25,977 nt of DNA from a virus. The notes under the pieces were generated by a model. The model ran no database searches and was not told the origin of the DNA. It saw only the letters and a program-made list of their open reading frames with translations. The stretch lies in IMG/VR virus record IMGVR_UViG_3300018432_000041, positions 1 through 25,977 of that record. One strand, given 5' to 3'. The translations under genes and the position numbers were made by a program. Position 1 is the first letter of the stretch. The number at the start of each line of letters is the position of its first letter. This document shows positions 15,121-22,651 of the stretch, piece after piece.

Positions 15121-18115
15121 TAAGACTAAGCCTAAGAAGCAAGTAACCTTAGCTGATCTAGTAAATATGGGTGCTGCGCCCATCTCTGTTAAATCTGCTG
15201 TTAAGAACATTAAGACTGGCGGACCAGCCGATCCTAAGGTTCGTAAACTAACTGCGGAATTAACACGTCAACGAGCTAGAATTGACTCTCTAGGCGGTGG
15301 AAAGAAAAAGGGCGGCCCTAGCATTATGAATAGGGTGTTCGATGTATTGTCTCGGGGGACTTATGCTTCAGCGAACATTGCTAAAGATATTGTTGGTGGT
15401 CCTAAGGGTTTTAATCCCGCTAGTGCTGGGTGGCAGGGATTAAGTGGTAAGAAGAAAACTACTTATTCTGGTGTGTTGGAGGAAGCTGGTGTAAAGAATA
15501 AGTGGGTTAAGGGTATTGCGGGATTAGTTGGAGATATTGCACTAGACCCTACTACTTATCTGGGTGTAGGTTTGATTAAAGCTCCTACCTCAGCAGCCAA
15601 AGCTGTTAAGGGTGCTAAAGCTGCAGCCTCTGAAATTTCTGTATTGGAGAAGGTAGCTAAGGCTGGTAAAGCTACGGCCAAGGTTGATGGTGTACCTGTA
15701 CCTAAGGTTGTAAAAGAATCTGTTGGGCGTCCCAGTGTTAGTCAGCAAATGATTAACAAGAATAAGGCTAAGACTAAGGCATCCCCCACTAAAATTGAAT
15801 CAGATGCCATAGTAGCTAAGGTTACTGGTACTAATCCTCTGAAAGTATCCGCTAAAGAAAAAGCTGCTATCGTTAAAGAGCAAGCTAAGATTACTAGAGC
15901 TGAGAATGTTGCACGTAAGGCTGATGTTGCTGAAGATCTAAATATTCCAGACATGCTAGCAACAGTAACTAAAGCTCCTAGGGATGCCAGAGGTAGGTTT
16001 GTTAAGGGTGCTGCGGCTGCGTCTGCTACAGCTACTAAGACTAAAAATATAACTCATGCTGAGGCAGTAGCTGAACAGACAGCTAAACTACTTAAGCAAA
16101 CAGATATGGCTGCAGCACATGCGGCGGGTGATGTTGCAGAAGCTGGTCTTAAGGGTGGTGCTGTACGCCTGACCTTTGGATTTGGTAAGAATAAGAAAGT
16201 TCTTGGTGAATCTGAGAAACTCTATAAGGGTGTAGCTAAGGCTGGTAAAGTATTAGGAGCTACTGAGGTAGGTTCGCATCTTAATAAAACATTCCGCACT
16301 AAGGCTATGTTCCCTGACGGAACTAATGATATAAAACGTGTTGCTGAATTGCGTGGAGTCAACAAGGCAGAAGATGATGTACTCAATAAGGTTAATCCTG
16401 TCTTTGAAAAAATGAGTAAGGAAGAACGAGAGTTAGTAAACGTCGCTATTGATGAGGGTATTGTAGATACTCTGCCAGCACATATGCAGGAAGCAGCAGA
16501 GAAAGTTTCTAAAATTTATGAGGATATGCGGGTAGCGGAAGTTGCTAGCGGGGTTATTAAACCTGAGAAACGTATTAAGAATTACGTCTATCACGGCTAT
16601 CGTAATCGTAATAACCCTAACTACAAAAACTTTAAGAACCTGCGTGCCGTAGGTACTGAAACTCCTGGCTATGCTATGGAGCGTAGTGTTGCTTCGCTAA
16701 GAGATGCTAAGGCTGCTGGACTTGATCCTGTTATGGATGCAAGAGAAGCGCTTACTCTTAGAATTCAGAAGCATCATGAAGTTATGGCACGTAAGGATTT
16801 CGTCTATCAGGTATCTGAAGGCTGGGGAGTTAAACCTACTAGTGCTGCACAAGCTAAGGTAATTAAGCAACGTGGACTACGACAGGTTAAAGGTGCTGAG
16901 AAATCCCCATTCCTTGACAAGGATATGTATTTTCCTGACAACATCGCTAAGACTCTTGAAGGCATCGAAGAACTAGCATCGAATAGAGCATCAAGTCAAG
17001 CGATGTTCCGTATGATGGGAAGAGTACAGAACGAATGGAAGTTCCTTGCTACTGCTGCAAATCCTGGGCACCATTTCCGTAATGTCGTTGGTGATGTATT
17101 TAATAATTATCTTGATGGAGTAGTAGACCCTAATATGTATAAGCACGCTGCCAAACTTATTAAAGGCGGCAAGGGTCAGATTAAAATTGGCAAAGACTTA
17201 GTAGACTACAATGACATTAGAAGATTGTATAGAGAGTCTGGTGCTAAGTCTGGATTCTTCCGCTCTGAAATGGGTACAGCTAGCTTCAAGCCTAAGGAAA
17301 AGATTCGACAGTTCTCAGATGCTCGTGAAAACTTCACCCGTATGGCTCACTTCGTTGATGCAATGAAGAAAGAAGCCAAGGGTGGTAAGATTAAAAGTCT
17401 AGACGAGATATCTGATGCTGCTGCAATGCGTGTTCGTAAGTGGAACATTGACTACGGTGATCTTACAGAAGCTGAAAAGAAAATTAAGAACTTCATACCG
17501 TTCTACACTTGGTCCCGTAAGAACATTCCTTTGCAGCTAGAAGCATTAGCTATGCGTCCAGGCAGAGTAGCTGCTGTACCTAAGACATTCACCGCTGTAG
17601 AGAAGATCCTTGGTACTGATGAATATTCTGACGAAGGACCTATCGCTATCCCTAAGTGGCTGCGTGACATGGCGCCTATTAGACTTAGTGGAGAAGGTCA
17701 AGCTCCCTGGGTGTTAGCTCCCGCTCTACCTATTCATGATATTGGTAGATACACTGAGGGTGGTAAGCAGGGTATTCTTCGTAGCTTAGTTTCACAGGTA
17801 TCTCCAATGGCTCGCATTCCCATTGAACAAGCTACAGGTACAAAAGTATTCTCTGGTGCCCCAGTTGGTGATAATACACAGTATCTCGCAGAGCAAGTCC
17901 CTATGGGTAGGATAGCGCTTAATGCATTAACTAAGGGTGAAGGTCCTGGCGGTAGGAAACTTAAGGCAGATCAGATTCTAAACTATCTCACAGGTGCTGG
18001 TGCTTACCAGATCGACCCCAGTGAACAAGCGTCTGAACTTAGGCGCCAACAAGATCCTTTGCAGGCAGAGATTTCAGGGCTGCGTAAAAAGGCTATGAAA
18101 AAGAAATATGGGTGA
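15107..18115 (+). CDS. Very large virion protein, probable ejection/polyvalent protein (1002 aa)
   Basis: A GTG at 15095 is in frame, but ATG 15107 has GGTGGGG at 15094-15100 six bases ahead and is preferred. The N-terminal third is very rich in Lys and Ala (about 1-340), with hydrophobic patches such as WVKGIAGLVGDIALDP that could touch membrane. The remainder is helical and charged. Near residue 645 there is FLATAANPGHHFRNVVGD followed by an NNYLDG element, and near 795 FIPFYTWSRKNIPLQLEAL; I associate both with large phage inner/polyvalent proteins (LPD-type). As the last and longest structural gene before the endolysin it fits a DNA-ejection core protein. A transglycosylase or protease motif was not found. 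Confidence 0.7.
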   Translation: MAANSKTKPKKQVTLADLVNMGAAPISVKSAVKNIKTGGPADPKVRKLTAELTRQRARIDSLGGGKKKGGPSIMNRVFDVLSRGTYASANIAKDIVGGPKGFNPASAGWQGLSGKKKTTYSGVLEEAGVKNKWVKGIAGLVGDIALDPTTYLGVGLIKAPTSAAKAVKGAKAAASEISVLEKVAKAGKATAKVDGVPVPKVVKESVGRPSVSQQMINKNKAKTKASPTKIESDAIVAKVTGTNPLKVSAKEKAAIVKEQAKITRAENVARKADVAEDLNIPDMLATVTKAPRDARGRFVKGAAAASATATKTKNITHAEAVAEQTAKLLKQTDMAAAHAAGDVAEAGLKGGAVRLTFGFGKNKKVLGESEKLYKGVAKAGKVLGATEVGSHLNKTFRTKAMFPDGTNDIKRVAELRGVNKAEDDVLNKVNPVFEKMSKEERELVNVAIDEGIVDTLPAHMQEAAEKVSKIYEDMRVAEVASGVIKPEKRIKNYVYHGYRNRNNPNYKNFKNLRAVGTETPGYAMERSVASLRDAKAAGLDPVMDAREALTLRIQKHHEVMARKDFVYQVSEGWGVKPTSAAQAKVIKQRGLRQVKGAEKSPFLDKDMYFPDNIAKTLEGIEELASNRASSQAMFRMMGRVQNEWKFLATAANPGHHFRNVVGDVFNNYLDGVVDPNMYKHAAKLIKGGKGQIKIGKDLVDYNDIRRLYRESGAKSGFFRSEMGTASFKPKEKIRQFSDARENFTRMAHFVDAMKKEAKGGKIKSLDEISDAAAMRVRKWNIDYGDLTEAEKKIKNFIPFYTWSRKNIPLQLEALAMRPGRVAAVPKTFTAVEKILGTDEYSDEGPIAIPKWLRDMAPIRLSGEGQAPWVLAPALPIHDIGRYTEGGKQGILRSLVSQVSPMARIPIEQATGTKVFSGAPVGDNTQYLAEQVPMGRIALNALTKGEGPGGRKLKADQILNYLTGAGAYQIDPSEQASELRRQQDPLQAEISGLRKKAMKKKYG

Positions 18116-18677
18116 TATGGACATTAAGCAGATTCAAACCAAACTTAATAACAACGGCTTTCCTTGCGGCATTGTAGATGGTGATGTTGGGCCTAGGACT
18201 AAGCAAGCTGTAGCTCATTTTCAAAGAGCGTGTAATACTGTTCCTTGGCTTACCGTAGATGGTGTGCCAGGACCTAAGACTGTAGCTGGTTTGGAAGCAC
18301 TACCCCATCTCTCTTCTAATTTTGTAGTAGAGGAACTTAAGTCTAATGGCAACGGTGATTGCTATGTGATGAGAGAACTTCTAAAGGCACTAGAAGAGTT
18401 TAGAAATCGTCTTGGTATGCCATTGCATATCATCTCTGCTTATCGTGATCCTGTTCATAATAAAAAGGTAGGTGGCGCACAGTACTCTATGCATCTCCTG
18501 GGATTTGCTGCTGATGTACCTCAGTTAATGTCCTGGCGTAGAGTGGCAGAGATGCGTATCTTTTCTGGTATTGGACAGAGAAATGGTATGATCTCTCATG
18601 TAGATATGCGTCATCTTTCTAATAAAAATCAAACTGCCAGTGCTTCACCTACCAATCCCGTGGTGTGGAGTTACTAA
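18108..18677 (+). CDS. Endolysin: peptidoglycan-binding domain plus M15 peptidase
   Basis: This enzyme would cut peptide cross-links of the host wall at the end of infection. Residues about 6-40 form a PG_binding_1 domain (IQTKLNNNGF, then GIVDGDVGPRTKQAVAHFQ), and a second partial copy, VDGVPGPKTVAG, follows at 50-61. From about 70 on lies a zinc DD/LD-peptidase of the M15 type: SAYRDPVHNKKVGG, then SMHLLGFAAD (zinc ligands His129 and Asp136) and HVDMR (His164). All expected metal ligands are present. The start is either ATG 18108 (overlapping the previous stop) or ATG 18117. It opens the lysis cassette and is followed by four membrane-protein genes. Confidence 0.92.
   Translation: MGDMDIKQIQTKLNNNGFPCGIVDGDVGPRTKQAVAHFQRACNTVPWLTVDGVPGPKTVAGLEALPHLSSNFVVEELKSNGNGDCYVMRELLKALEEFRNRLGMPLHIISAYRDPVHNKKVGGAQYSMHLLGFAADVPQLMSWRRVAEMRIFSGIGQRNGMISHVDMRHLSNKNQTASASPTNPVVWSY
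18667..18670 (+). promoter_or_regulatory. Shine-Dalgarno GGAG deciding the start at 18680
   Basis: GGAG lies nine bases before ATG 18680. The in-frame GTG at 18665 has nothing comparable, so the shorter product is favoured. Confidence 0.6.
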
Positions 18678-18679
18678 GC

Positions 18680-18937
18680 ATGGTAGAAACAGACGTCACA
18701 CATTCTGAATTAGTGAGACGTGTTCAACGATTAGAAATTTTAGCAGATGCTAAGATTGTAAGTGTAGATGTATATACAGCAGAGAAGGCGGTACATACTA
18801 TAGAAGTGGCGGGCATGAATAAAAGAATTGAAGCTATTGAAGATAACATTCAAGCAGCTACAAGATTACTAATTGGTGCCTTCCTTACTATGATTGGGCA
18901 GGCTGTTTTTGTAGTCATCTCACTCTTTGGGAAGTGA
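18680..18937 (+). CDS. Holin-like protein: coiled coil plus one C-terminal membrane span
   Basis: The 85-residue product from ATG 18680 has an N-terminal charged helix with heptad pattern (SELVRRVQRLEILADAK, then NKRIEAIEDNIQAA) and one hydrophobic span at about 62-82 (LLIGAFLTMIGQAVFVVISLF), ending in GK. This resembles haemolysin XhlA-type phage proteins, whose coiled coil precedes a C-terminal anchor. It directly follows the endolysin, two bases after its stop. A holin or holin partner is therefore likely; whether it acts alone cannot be judged because three more membrane proteins follow. Confidence 0.75.
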   Translation: MVETDVTHSELVRRVQRLEILADAKIVSVDVYTAEKAVHTIEVAGMNKRIEAIEDNIQAATRLLIGAFLTMIGQAVFVVISLFGK

Positions 18938-18938
18938 T

Positions 18939-19316
18939 ATGTCAGATCCTATACCGGCCCCACCCGTTACTGATTTAACCGATGCAGGTTGGGATGGCGT
19001 AGAGCGTAGGACTGATCCCACCACACCATTAGCTAAGGCTGTAGAGAAAGCGATTAATTCAGCAACTAATAGCACTCCTGTTGAGAACTATACGAGGACA
19101 GCCCTATTCAAAATTCTTGATGGTGTCCGTTTTGGTATAGTTATCCTTATAGTGTTTCTTTTGTTTATCGTGATGGATAAGGTTCAAAGTGATAACGAGG
19201 ATCAACAAAAATTCCGTGATGGAATTACCTGCTTCGTAATCGAGGTCACTAGTGCAACAGAGCGTAGTGATATCCTTACTAAGTGTGGCTTTGTTAACAC
19301 GCCGGGAAATAGATAG
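18939..19316 (+). CDS. Membrane protein of the lysis cassette, single central span
   Basis: ATG 18939 is preferred over the in-frame TTG 18927; GGGAAG at 18929-18934 is close upstream. The 125-residue product has a Pro/Asp-rich N-terminus with WDGVERRTDP, a short helix, one strong span at about 65-80 (FGIVILIVFLLFIVM), and a 45-residue C-terminal domain with two cysteines (98, 116) that could form a disulfide if outside the cell. It has neither a signal peptidase nor lipobox motif. Holin-like or lysis regulator (antiholin) are possible; a spanin-like role is not supported by any recognisable feature. Confidence 0.65.
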   Translation: MSDPIPAPPVTDLTDAGWDGVERRTDPTTPLAKAVEKAINSATNSTPVENYTRTALFKILDGVRFGIVILIVFLLFIVMDKVQSDNEDQQKFRDGITCFVIEVTSATERSDILTKCGFVNTPGNR

Positions 19317-20065
19317 TGGCTGGTGAGTCGCAACAGACCCCAGAATCTGTACCTGACCCGACAGTCCTAGTTACTGATGCTATTGCTCGTTCTGAAAAGG
19401 CTCAACGTGATTATTTTGATGGACAGATCAAAGTTCTCATGGCTCATCTTGAGCGTATTGATAAAGCAACTAAGGTCTTAGACGATGCGGTTAATCGTAC
19501 ACCAACAGAGATACAGAAAGCTACAACACATTTACGAGATGTTATAAATTCAGAGCTAACTGGTATTAAAGACATTCAATTACAACGCAAGGACGCAGTA
19601 GATAAGCACTTTGAGCATCTGGACAAGGTGCGAGCAGAAGACAAACGTGAAGCTCGGGATCTAGTTAATATAGCTCTCAGTGCTGAGAAGGATGCTAGAG
19701 CTGTTGCTCTTACCAACGCCAACAATGCTATTACTAAGGCAGCCGAAAGCACTGACAAACGGTACGAGATACTTGATAAAGTTGTTGGTGAGATTAGAAT
19801 TGCTATGGCATCCATGATGCCTCGCAAAGAATCCGAAGCACGCCACGCCGCTCACGAAGCCGCTGTTAGTTTGCTTACTTCCAGAGTAACAGCCATTGAA
19901 GCGACAAAAATTGGTAGTCAGGAGCGTATTGTTGAACAGCGCCAAGCAACTGTTGGTATTAATGCGTCATTGATGTTAGCTCTTGGTGTTATCGGAGCTA
20001 TACTGACAGTAGTGGTGATTGGTGTAATGATTTATACTGCAACAGTGAAGGGCGGAGCATCGTGA
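19316..20065 (+). CDS. Long coiled-coil protein with C-terminal membrane anchor (249 aa)
   Basis: It begins with GTG overlapping the previous TAG (TAGTG). Residues about 20-210 are almost entirely helical and charged with Leu/Ile/Val heptads, which makes a long coiled coil (ALTNANNAITKAAESTDKR, then DKVVGEIRIAMASMM). A single hydrophobic span lies at about 218-242 (SLMLALGVIGAILTVVVIG), followed by a very short tail. Such coiled-coil, tail-anchored proteins occur in lysis cassettes of actinobacterial phages as holin-like proteins, to my knowledge. The length is large for a holin, so a scaffold or spacer function at the membrane is an alternative. Confidence 0.7.
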   Translation: MAGESQQTPESVPDPTVLVTDAIARSEKAQRDYFDGQIKVLMAHLERIDKATKVLDDAVNRTPTEIQKATTHLRDVINSELTGIKDIQLQRKDAVDKHFEHLDKVRAEDKREARDLVNIALSAEKDARAVALTNANNAITKAAESTDKRYEILDKVVGEIRIAMASMMPRKESEARHAAHEAAVSLLTSRVTAIEATKIGSQERIVEQRQATVGINASLMLALGVIGAILTVVVIGVMIYTATVKGGAS

Positions 20066-20406
20066 TGCTTAACTTTCTCCAAAATGAAACAGCTATAGTC
20101 AGTGCTATTGTTACAGCCGCTACAGGGTTATTGACCGGCCCTGTATTCAATATGGATGCAGCAGCGGTGGGTTCTATTACAGCTTTAGTAGTTGTTATTT
20201 TTAATACTTGGGTTAGATTCAGTGTGTATTCTAAGAGGGGTGCTGCTCATGCTGCTACTGCTGCAGCTACAGAAGCTGTGGCATCTCTCTCTAAGACTAC
20301 ATCTGGTAACATAGGTGTTGTAACACCTAAGGGTGCAGAGGCAGTATCAGATGCAGTAGAGAGTGTGATGGGTACTGGCGAGGAAGTAATTAAACCTCCT
20401 GGTTAA
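20065..20406 (+). CDS. Two-span holin-like protein
   Basis: ATG 20065 has GGAG at 20054-20057 seven bases upstream; the overlapping GTG 20062 is less well placed. The 113-residue product has two hydrophobic segments, about 9-28 (TAIVSAIVTAATGLLTGPVF) and 36-53 (GSITALVVVIFNTWVRF), then a positively charged turn (SKRG) and an Ala/Thr/Ser-rich soluble tail with a Gly/Glu/Pro end. Two spans with a charged soluble C-terminus suit a class II holin. It is the last late gene, and its TAA shares bases with the stop of the opposing gene. Confidence 0.7.
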   Translation: MLNFLQNETAIVSAIVTAATGLLTGPVFNMDAAAVGSITALVVVIFNTWVRFSVYSKRGAAHAATAAATEAVASLSKTTSGNIGVVTPKGAEAVSDAVESVMGTGEEVIKPPG

Positions 20407-20591
20407 TCTTCGTCATAGGTCATAAAGAGTGTTATCTCTCCTGATTCATACGAGATACCAAAGTCCTTGATGGAGAAATATAGTTGACCTAGTGTTGGGT
20501 GATATGCTTCTGCTGTTACTACCCATCCATCGAGCGAGGTAACTTCATCAAGAGGAGATTTGAGTATTCGTTGTAGATCAACGATAAACAT
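20403..20591 (-). CDS. Small hypothetical protein, last gene of the minus operon (62 aa)
   Basis: The start overlaps the stop of the upstream minus gene (TAATG) and is preceded by GGAGAG. The product has a compact beta-type pattern with SLDGWVVTAEAY, QLYFSIKDFG and ITLFMTYDED. No family is recognised. Its stop codon falls in the TTAA shared with the convergent holin-like gene. It may be a small single-domain accessory protein. Confidence 0.6.
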   Translation of the reverse strand: MFIVDLQRILKSPLDEVTSLDGWVVTAEAYHPTLGQLYFSIKDFGISYESGEITLFMTYDED

Positions 20592-20791
20592 TATTCATAA
20601 CTCTCCGGTGGAACCTCATCTAATATAGTAAAGCTAGGTTCTATTCCTCTCTTAAGTTTGATTGTAGCTTCCTTTTCTTTGTTGCAGATAGGACATCCTT
20701 TCTTATTGGTAGGATCTATCTCAACGTACAATATGTTGTGTATCTTACACTCACCCAAATGATCCATTGCTCTTTCATATTCTTCACTCAT
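20591..20791 (-). CDS. Small zinc-ribbon-like protein (66 aa)
   Basis: CxxH at residues 15-18 (CKIH) and CxxC at 33-36 (CPIC) are separated by 14 residues, the classic layout of a small zinc ribbon, here with one His ligand. The C-terminal part is charged and ends in an acidic stretch, DEVPPESYE. The start is coupled to the upstream stop by TAATG, with TGGAG upstream. It is one of several Cys-pair proteins in this operon. Function unknown; nucleic-acid or protein contact is typical of zinc ribbons. Confidence 0.7.
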   Translation of the reverse strand: MSEEYERAMDHLGECKIHNILYVEIDPTNKKGCPICNKEKEATIKLKRGIEPSFTILDEVPPESYE

Positions 20792-20988
20792 TAGCTGGCT
20801 CCATCAGGTTCTCTTACTATTCCCTGTATAGCTTGCAAAGCTTTCAATGCTTCCTTTAATGCACGCTTAGGATTCCACGCCCAACCATCGGCAGATAAAC
20901 CATACCCATTATCTACATGCCAATCCCAACTAGGATCTACCTCAACATGACCGGACACATACTCTAATGTAATTGTTACTTTACCCAT
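20791..20988 (-). CDS. Small hypothetical protein (65 aa)
   Basis: The start lies within the end of the resolvase-like gene (8-base overlap). The product begins with beta-type sequence (MGKVTITLEYVSGHVEVDP), has a Trp-rich loop with SWDWHVDNGYG and DGWAWNPKRA, then an amphipathic helix, ALKEALKALQAIQG. I do not recognise a family. Position in the replication/recombination operon is the only functional hint. Confidence 0.6.
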   Translation of the reverse strand: MGKVTITLEYVSGHVEVDPSWDWHVDNGYGLSADGWAWNPKRALKEALKALQAIQGIVREPDGAS

Positions 20989-21409
20989 GTTTCCAGAGTC
21001 CTTGTTTGTGAAGGTATGTTACTGCGTGACAGAGTGCATCCTGGTAATGCTTACCTTGTGTGGGTTTAGCCGGTAGACCCATCAACCTAGCACCTATAGT
21101 CTTATCACTAGGTTGCTGTAGCACGAAGTTAATATTGTTATCCCAACATATATACTGAATAGCTCCAATGATTCGGGCCGGACCTACGCTACTCCAAAGG
21201 TGGCTGTAGCCGGCCTTATTTACTGGCCTGACTTTGTAATCCTCAACTATACAGATGTCTAACTGGTAATCATATCTACTAGTTAGTCTGTCACGGAGGA
21301 AAGGATATAGTTCTTCTACGTGTTGTAAGTTTCCAAATTCTTTAGGGGTACAGTCCTCAAAGATTGCCCAACCTGTAGTTTCTCCAGGGTCAAATGATAT
21401 GAGCTTCAT
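20981..21409 (-). CDS. RuvC-like Holliday junction resolvase / RNase H-fold nuclease
   Basis: The frame is open to an ATG at 21436, but ATG 21409 is chosen because AAGGA lies ten bases upstream and the resulting protein starts MKLISFDPGETTGWAIF, right at the first strand of the fold. This 142-residue product has the RuvC acid pattern: first Asp in the strand-1 motif (FDPGETTGW), a Glu in CIVEDYK, and a late Asp in HYQDALCHAVTYL. Resolvases of this kind cut branched DNA before packaging. Length and motif spacing match small phage RuvC-like enzymes. Substrate preference cannot be read from the sequence. Confidence 0.85.
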   Translation of the reverse strand: MKLISFDPGETTGWAIFEDCTPKEFGNLQHVEELYPFLRDRLTSRYDYQLDICIVEDYKVRPVNKAGYSHLWSSVGPARIIGAIQYICWDNNINFVLQQPSDKTIGARLMGLPAKPTQGKHYQDALCHAVTYLHKQGLWKHG

Positions 21410-21419
21410 AAGCAAAAGG

Positions 21420-21424
21420 TCCTT
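21420..21424 (-). promoter_or_regulatory. Shine-Dalgarno AAGGA deciding the resolvase start
   Basis: Minus-strand AAGGA, ten bases before ATG 21409. The alternative ATG at 21436 has an A/T-rich leader with no purine-rich site. Confidence 0.5.
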
Positions 21425-21448
21425 TGTTTTTTTCATACAAATTTTTTT

Positions 21449-21476
21449 AGTATAGGGGATGGTAAGGGGCTTGAAG
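21449..21476 (-). promoter_or_regulatory. Possible minus-strand promoter upstream of the resolvase
   Basis: The 50-base gap 21437-21486 is the only sizeable gap seen on the minus strand. It contains a good -10-like TATACT (minus strand, 21454-21449) followed by an A run. A -35-like CTTCAA sits 16 bases upstream, but it is weak. It could drive the resolvase and the three genes after it separately from the rest of the operon. Only the -10 match is persuasive. Confidence 0.25.
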
Positions 21477-21486
21477 GAGAATCCGC

Positions 21487-22152
21487 TTACAGGTCGTCGA
21501 AGTCCAAGGTTGGGGGGTCCTTCGGAGAGTCCTCTGAGACGGCCTCAGATGGGCCTACAAGCTCTGAATCGGAGCCAACAGGGTCTTCTGTGACGGCCAA
21601 TCCCCCACTATTTTGCAACTCTATTTCTGATAAACTAACTAACTTGGCGGCCCTAAAAAGATGAACCATTTCTTGATAATCTAGGTGTGTGTTTAGTTGG
21701 TACGCATCAATGAAAGCATTTAGTGCTTCTACTGAGCCTAAGGATTTAGCTGCTTCTTGTAGAGTTTCTTTATTAAGCTGGCCTAATGCTAAATTGAGGT
21801 GTCTATTTACTTTTCTACCAAATCTGTTACAGAGCGCACACCTACAGCCTAACATGAATCTAGCATACGATCCGTGCTGAGCCAGCTCTTCTTTAACCAG
21901 GAGAGGTATCCTTTTCTTTCTAAGATTATATGCGTGCCACTCGCAAAATGAATCAGCTAAACTAACATACATCCTACAATCAAGATATCTGCAAATAAAA
22001 TTGTACTCTGTCTCACCAGATTCTAGATAGTTTTTTCCACCAGGGACTCGTTCCATACATTGTTTATAATCAATACAGAGATATCGAGTTTTATCAAAGG
22101 ACAGGACTAGAGTATCGGGACTCTGTTCTGTATCACAATATCCGCAGTTCAT
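21487..22152 (-). CDS. Multi-zinc-site protein with SSB-like acidic C-terminal tail (221 aa)
   Basis: Three Cys/His clusters are visible: CxxC at 3-6 with Cys26 and Cys32; Cys54, Cys59, Cys70 and His73; and a C-terminal cluster at 93-108 (HGSYARF, then GCRCALC). The last resembles a His-Gly...GCRCxxC element that I associate with actinophage DNA-associated proteins. A helical domain follows (about 120-175), then an acidic disordered linker ending TLDFDDL. That acidic/aromatic end recalls the docking tips of SSB and of T7 replication proteins, and the helicase at the right edge has a similar end. The start overlaps the upstream stop as ATGA. A DNA-binding or primase-like helper is plausible but not shown. 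Confidence 0.7.
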   Translation of the reverse strand: MNCGYCDTEQSPDTLVLSFDKTRYLCIDYKQCMERVPGGKNYLESGETEYNFICRYLDCRMYVSLADSFCEWHAYNLRKKRIPLLVKEELAQHGSYARFMLGCRCALCNRFGRKVNRHLNLALGQLNKETLQEAAKSLGSVEALNAFIDAYQLNTHLDYQEMVHLFRAAKLVSLSEIELQNSGGLAVTEDPVGSDSELVGPSEAVSEDSPKDPPTLDFDDL

Positions 22153-22307
22153 GTTTGCTCGGTATTCTTTTTATCTAGTTCATTAGTTTCTTTATAAGCA
22201 TCAAAACATTCAGGGCTACAGAGATAAACTCTATTATCAGGTTCACCCATCTTACGAACAGGGATAACTCTAGCGAGGATAGGGTTGGCACACATATAAC
22301 ATTTCAT
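22149..22307 (-). CDS. Small zinc-finger protein, CxxC...CxxxC (52 aa)
   Basis: This short frame bridges a 151-base gap and overlaps both neighbours by ATGA, which strongly supports it. Cys3 and Cys6 (KCYMC) pair with Cys30 and Cys34 (LCSPECFDAYKE), a pattern like FCS/MYM/TRASH-type zinc knuckles (second half CSxECF). GGGA just before the ATG and GAAGG upstream provide ribosome-binding signals. The remainder is charged. Function unknown; it belongs to a run of Cys-pair proteins in this operon. Confidence 0.75.
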   Translation of the reverse strand: MKCYMCANPILARVIPVRKMGEPDNRVYLCSPECFDAYKETNELDKKNTEQT

Positions 22308-22651
22308 TCCCACACCTTCCCCGGTCCCGCTGTAGGATTATGCTCATAGAAACAATCATGGGGTGAGCAACTATGAATTGAACACCACGCTTTAGCATGA
22401 GAGACAGGTTCTGGGTATGATTGTTCTATTGTTTTAATAGCTTCTGTGATTGAGTCTACTGTCACCACATCTTTGTCTTCAGCATACATCCACTTACGTC
22501 TATCTTCCATAGCATTACGAACAGCTATCAAGTTAGTATACATCAACTCAGCCAATATAAAATCTGGCATCTCTGTTTCATTATCCATGCTGTGTTTATT
22601 GATGAGTTTAGTTAGCTCATCTACAAAGGCTTTATGGCTGTCAAGATTCAT
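22304..22651 (-). CDS. Hypothetical helical protein with Cys/His-rich C-terminus (115 aa)
   Basis: The N-terminal 90 residues are helical with a pattern of alternating hydrophobic and charged residues (HKAFVDELTKLINKH, then DFILAELMYTNLIAV and RNAMEDRRKW). The end carries CSIHSCSPHDCFYEH, four Cys/His-dense positions that could bind a metal. A GGAGGAG lies about twelve bases before the ATG, and the start overlaps the upstream stop as ATGA. I have the impression that the N-terminal pattern occurs in many actinophage accessory proteins, but I cannot name it. Confidence 0.7.
   Translation of the reverse strand: MNLDSHKAFVDELTKLINKHSMDNETEMPDFILAELMYTNLIAVRNAMEDRRKWMYAEDKDVVTVDSITEAIKTIEQSYPEPVSHAKAWCSIHSCSPHDCFYEHNPTAGPGKVWE

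Noticed and set aside
18939-19316. Spanin call for the central-span protein
   Set aside because: No lipobox partner or spanin-like coiled coil was found, so only membrane protein of the lysis cassette is claimed.
20380-20430. Bidirectional terminator at the convergence point
   Set aside because: Only four-base pairings (GAGG/CCTC, AGAG/CTCT) with no T run; not convincing.
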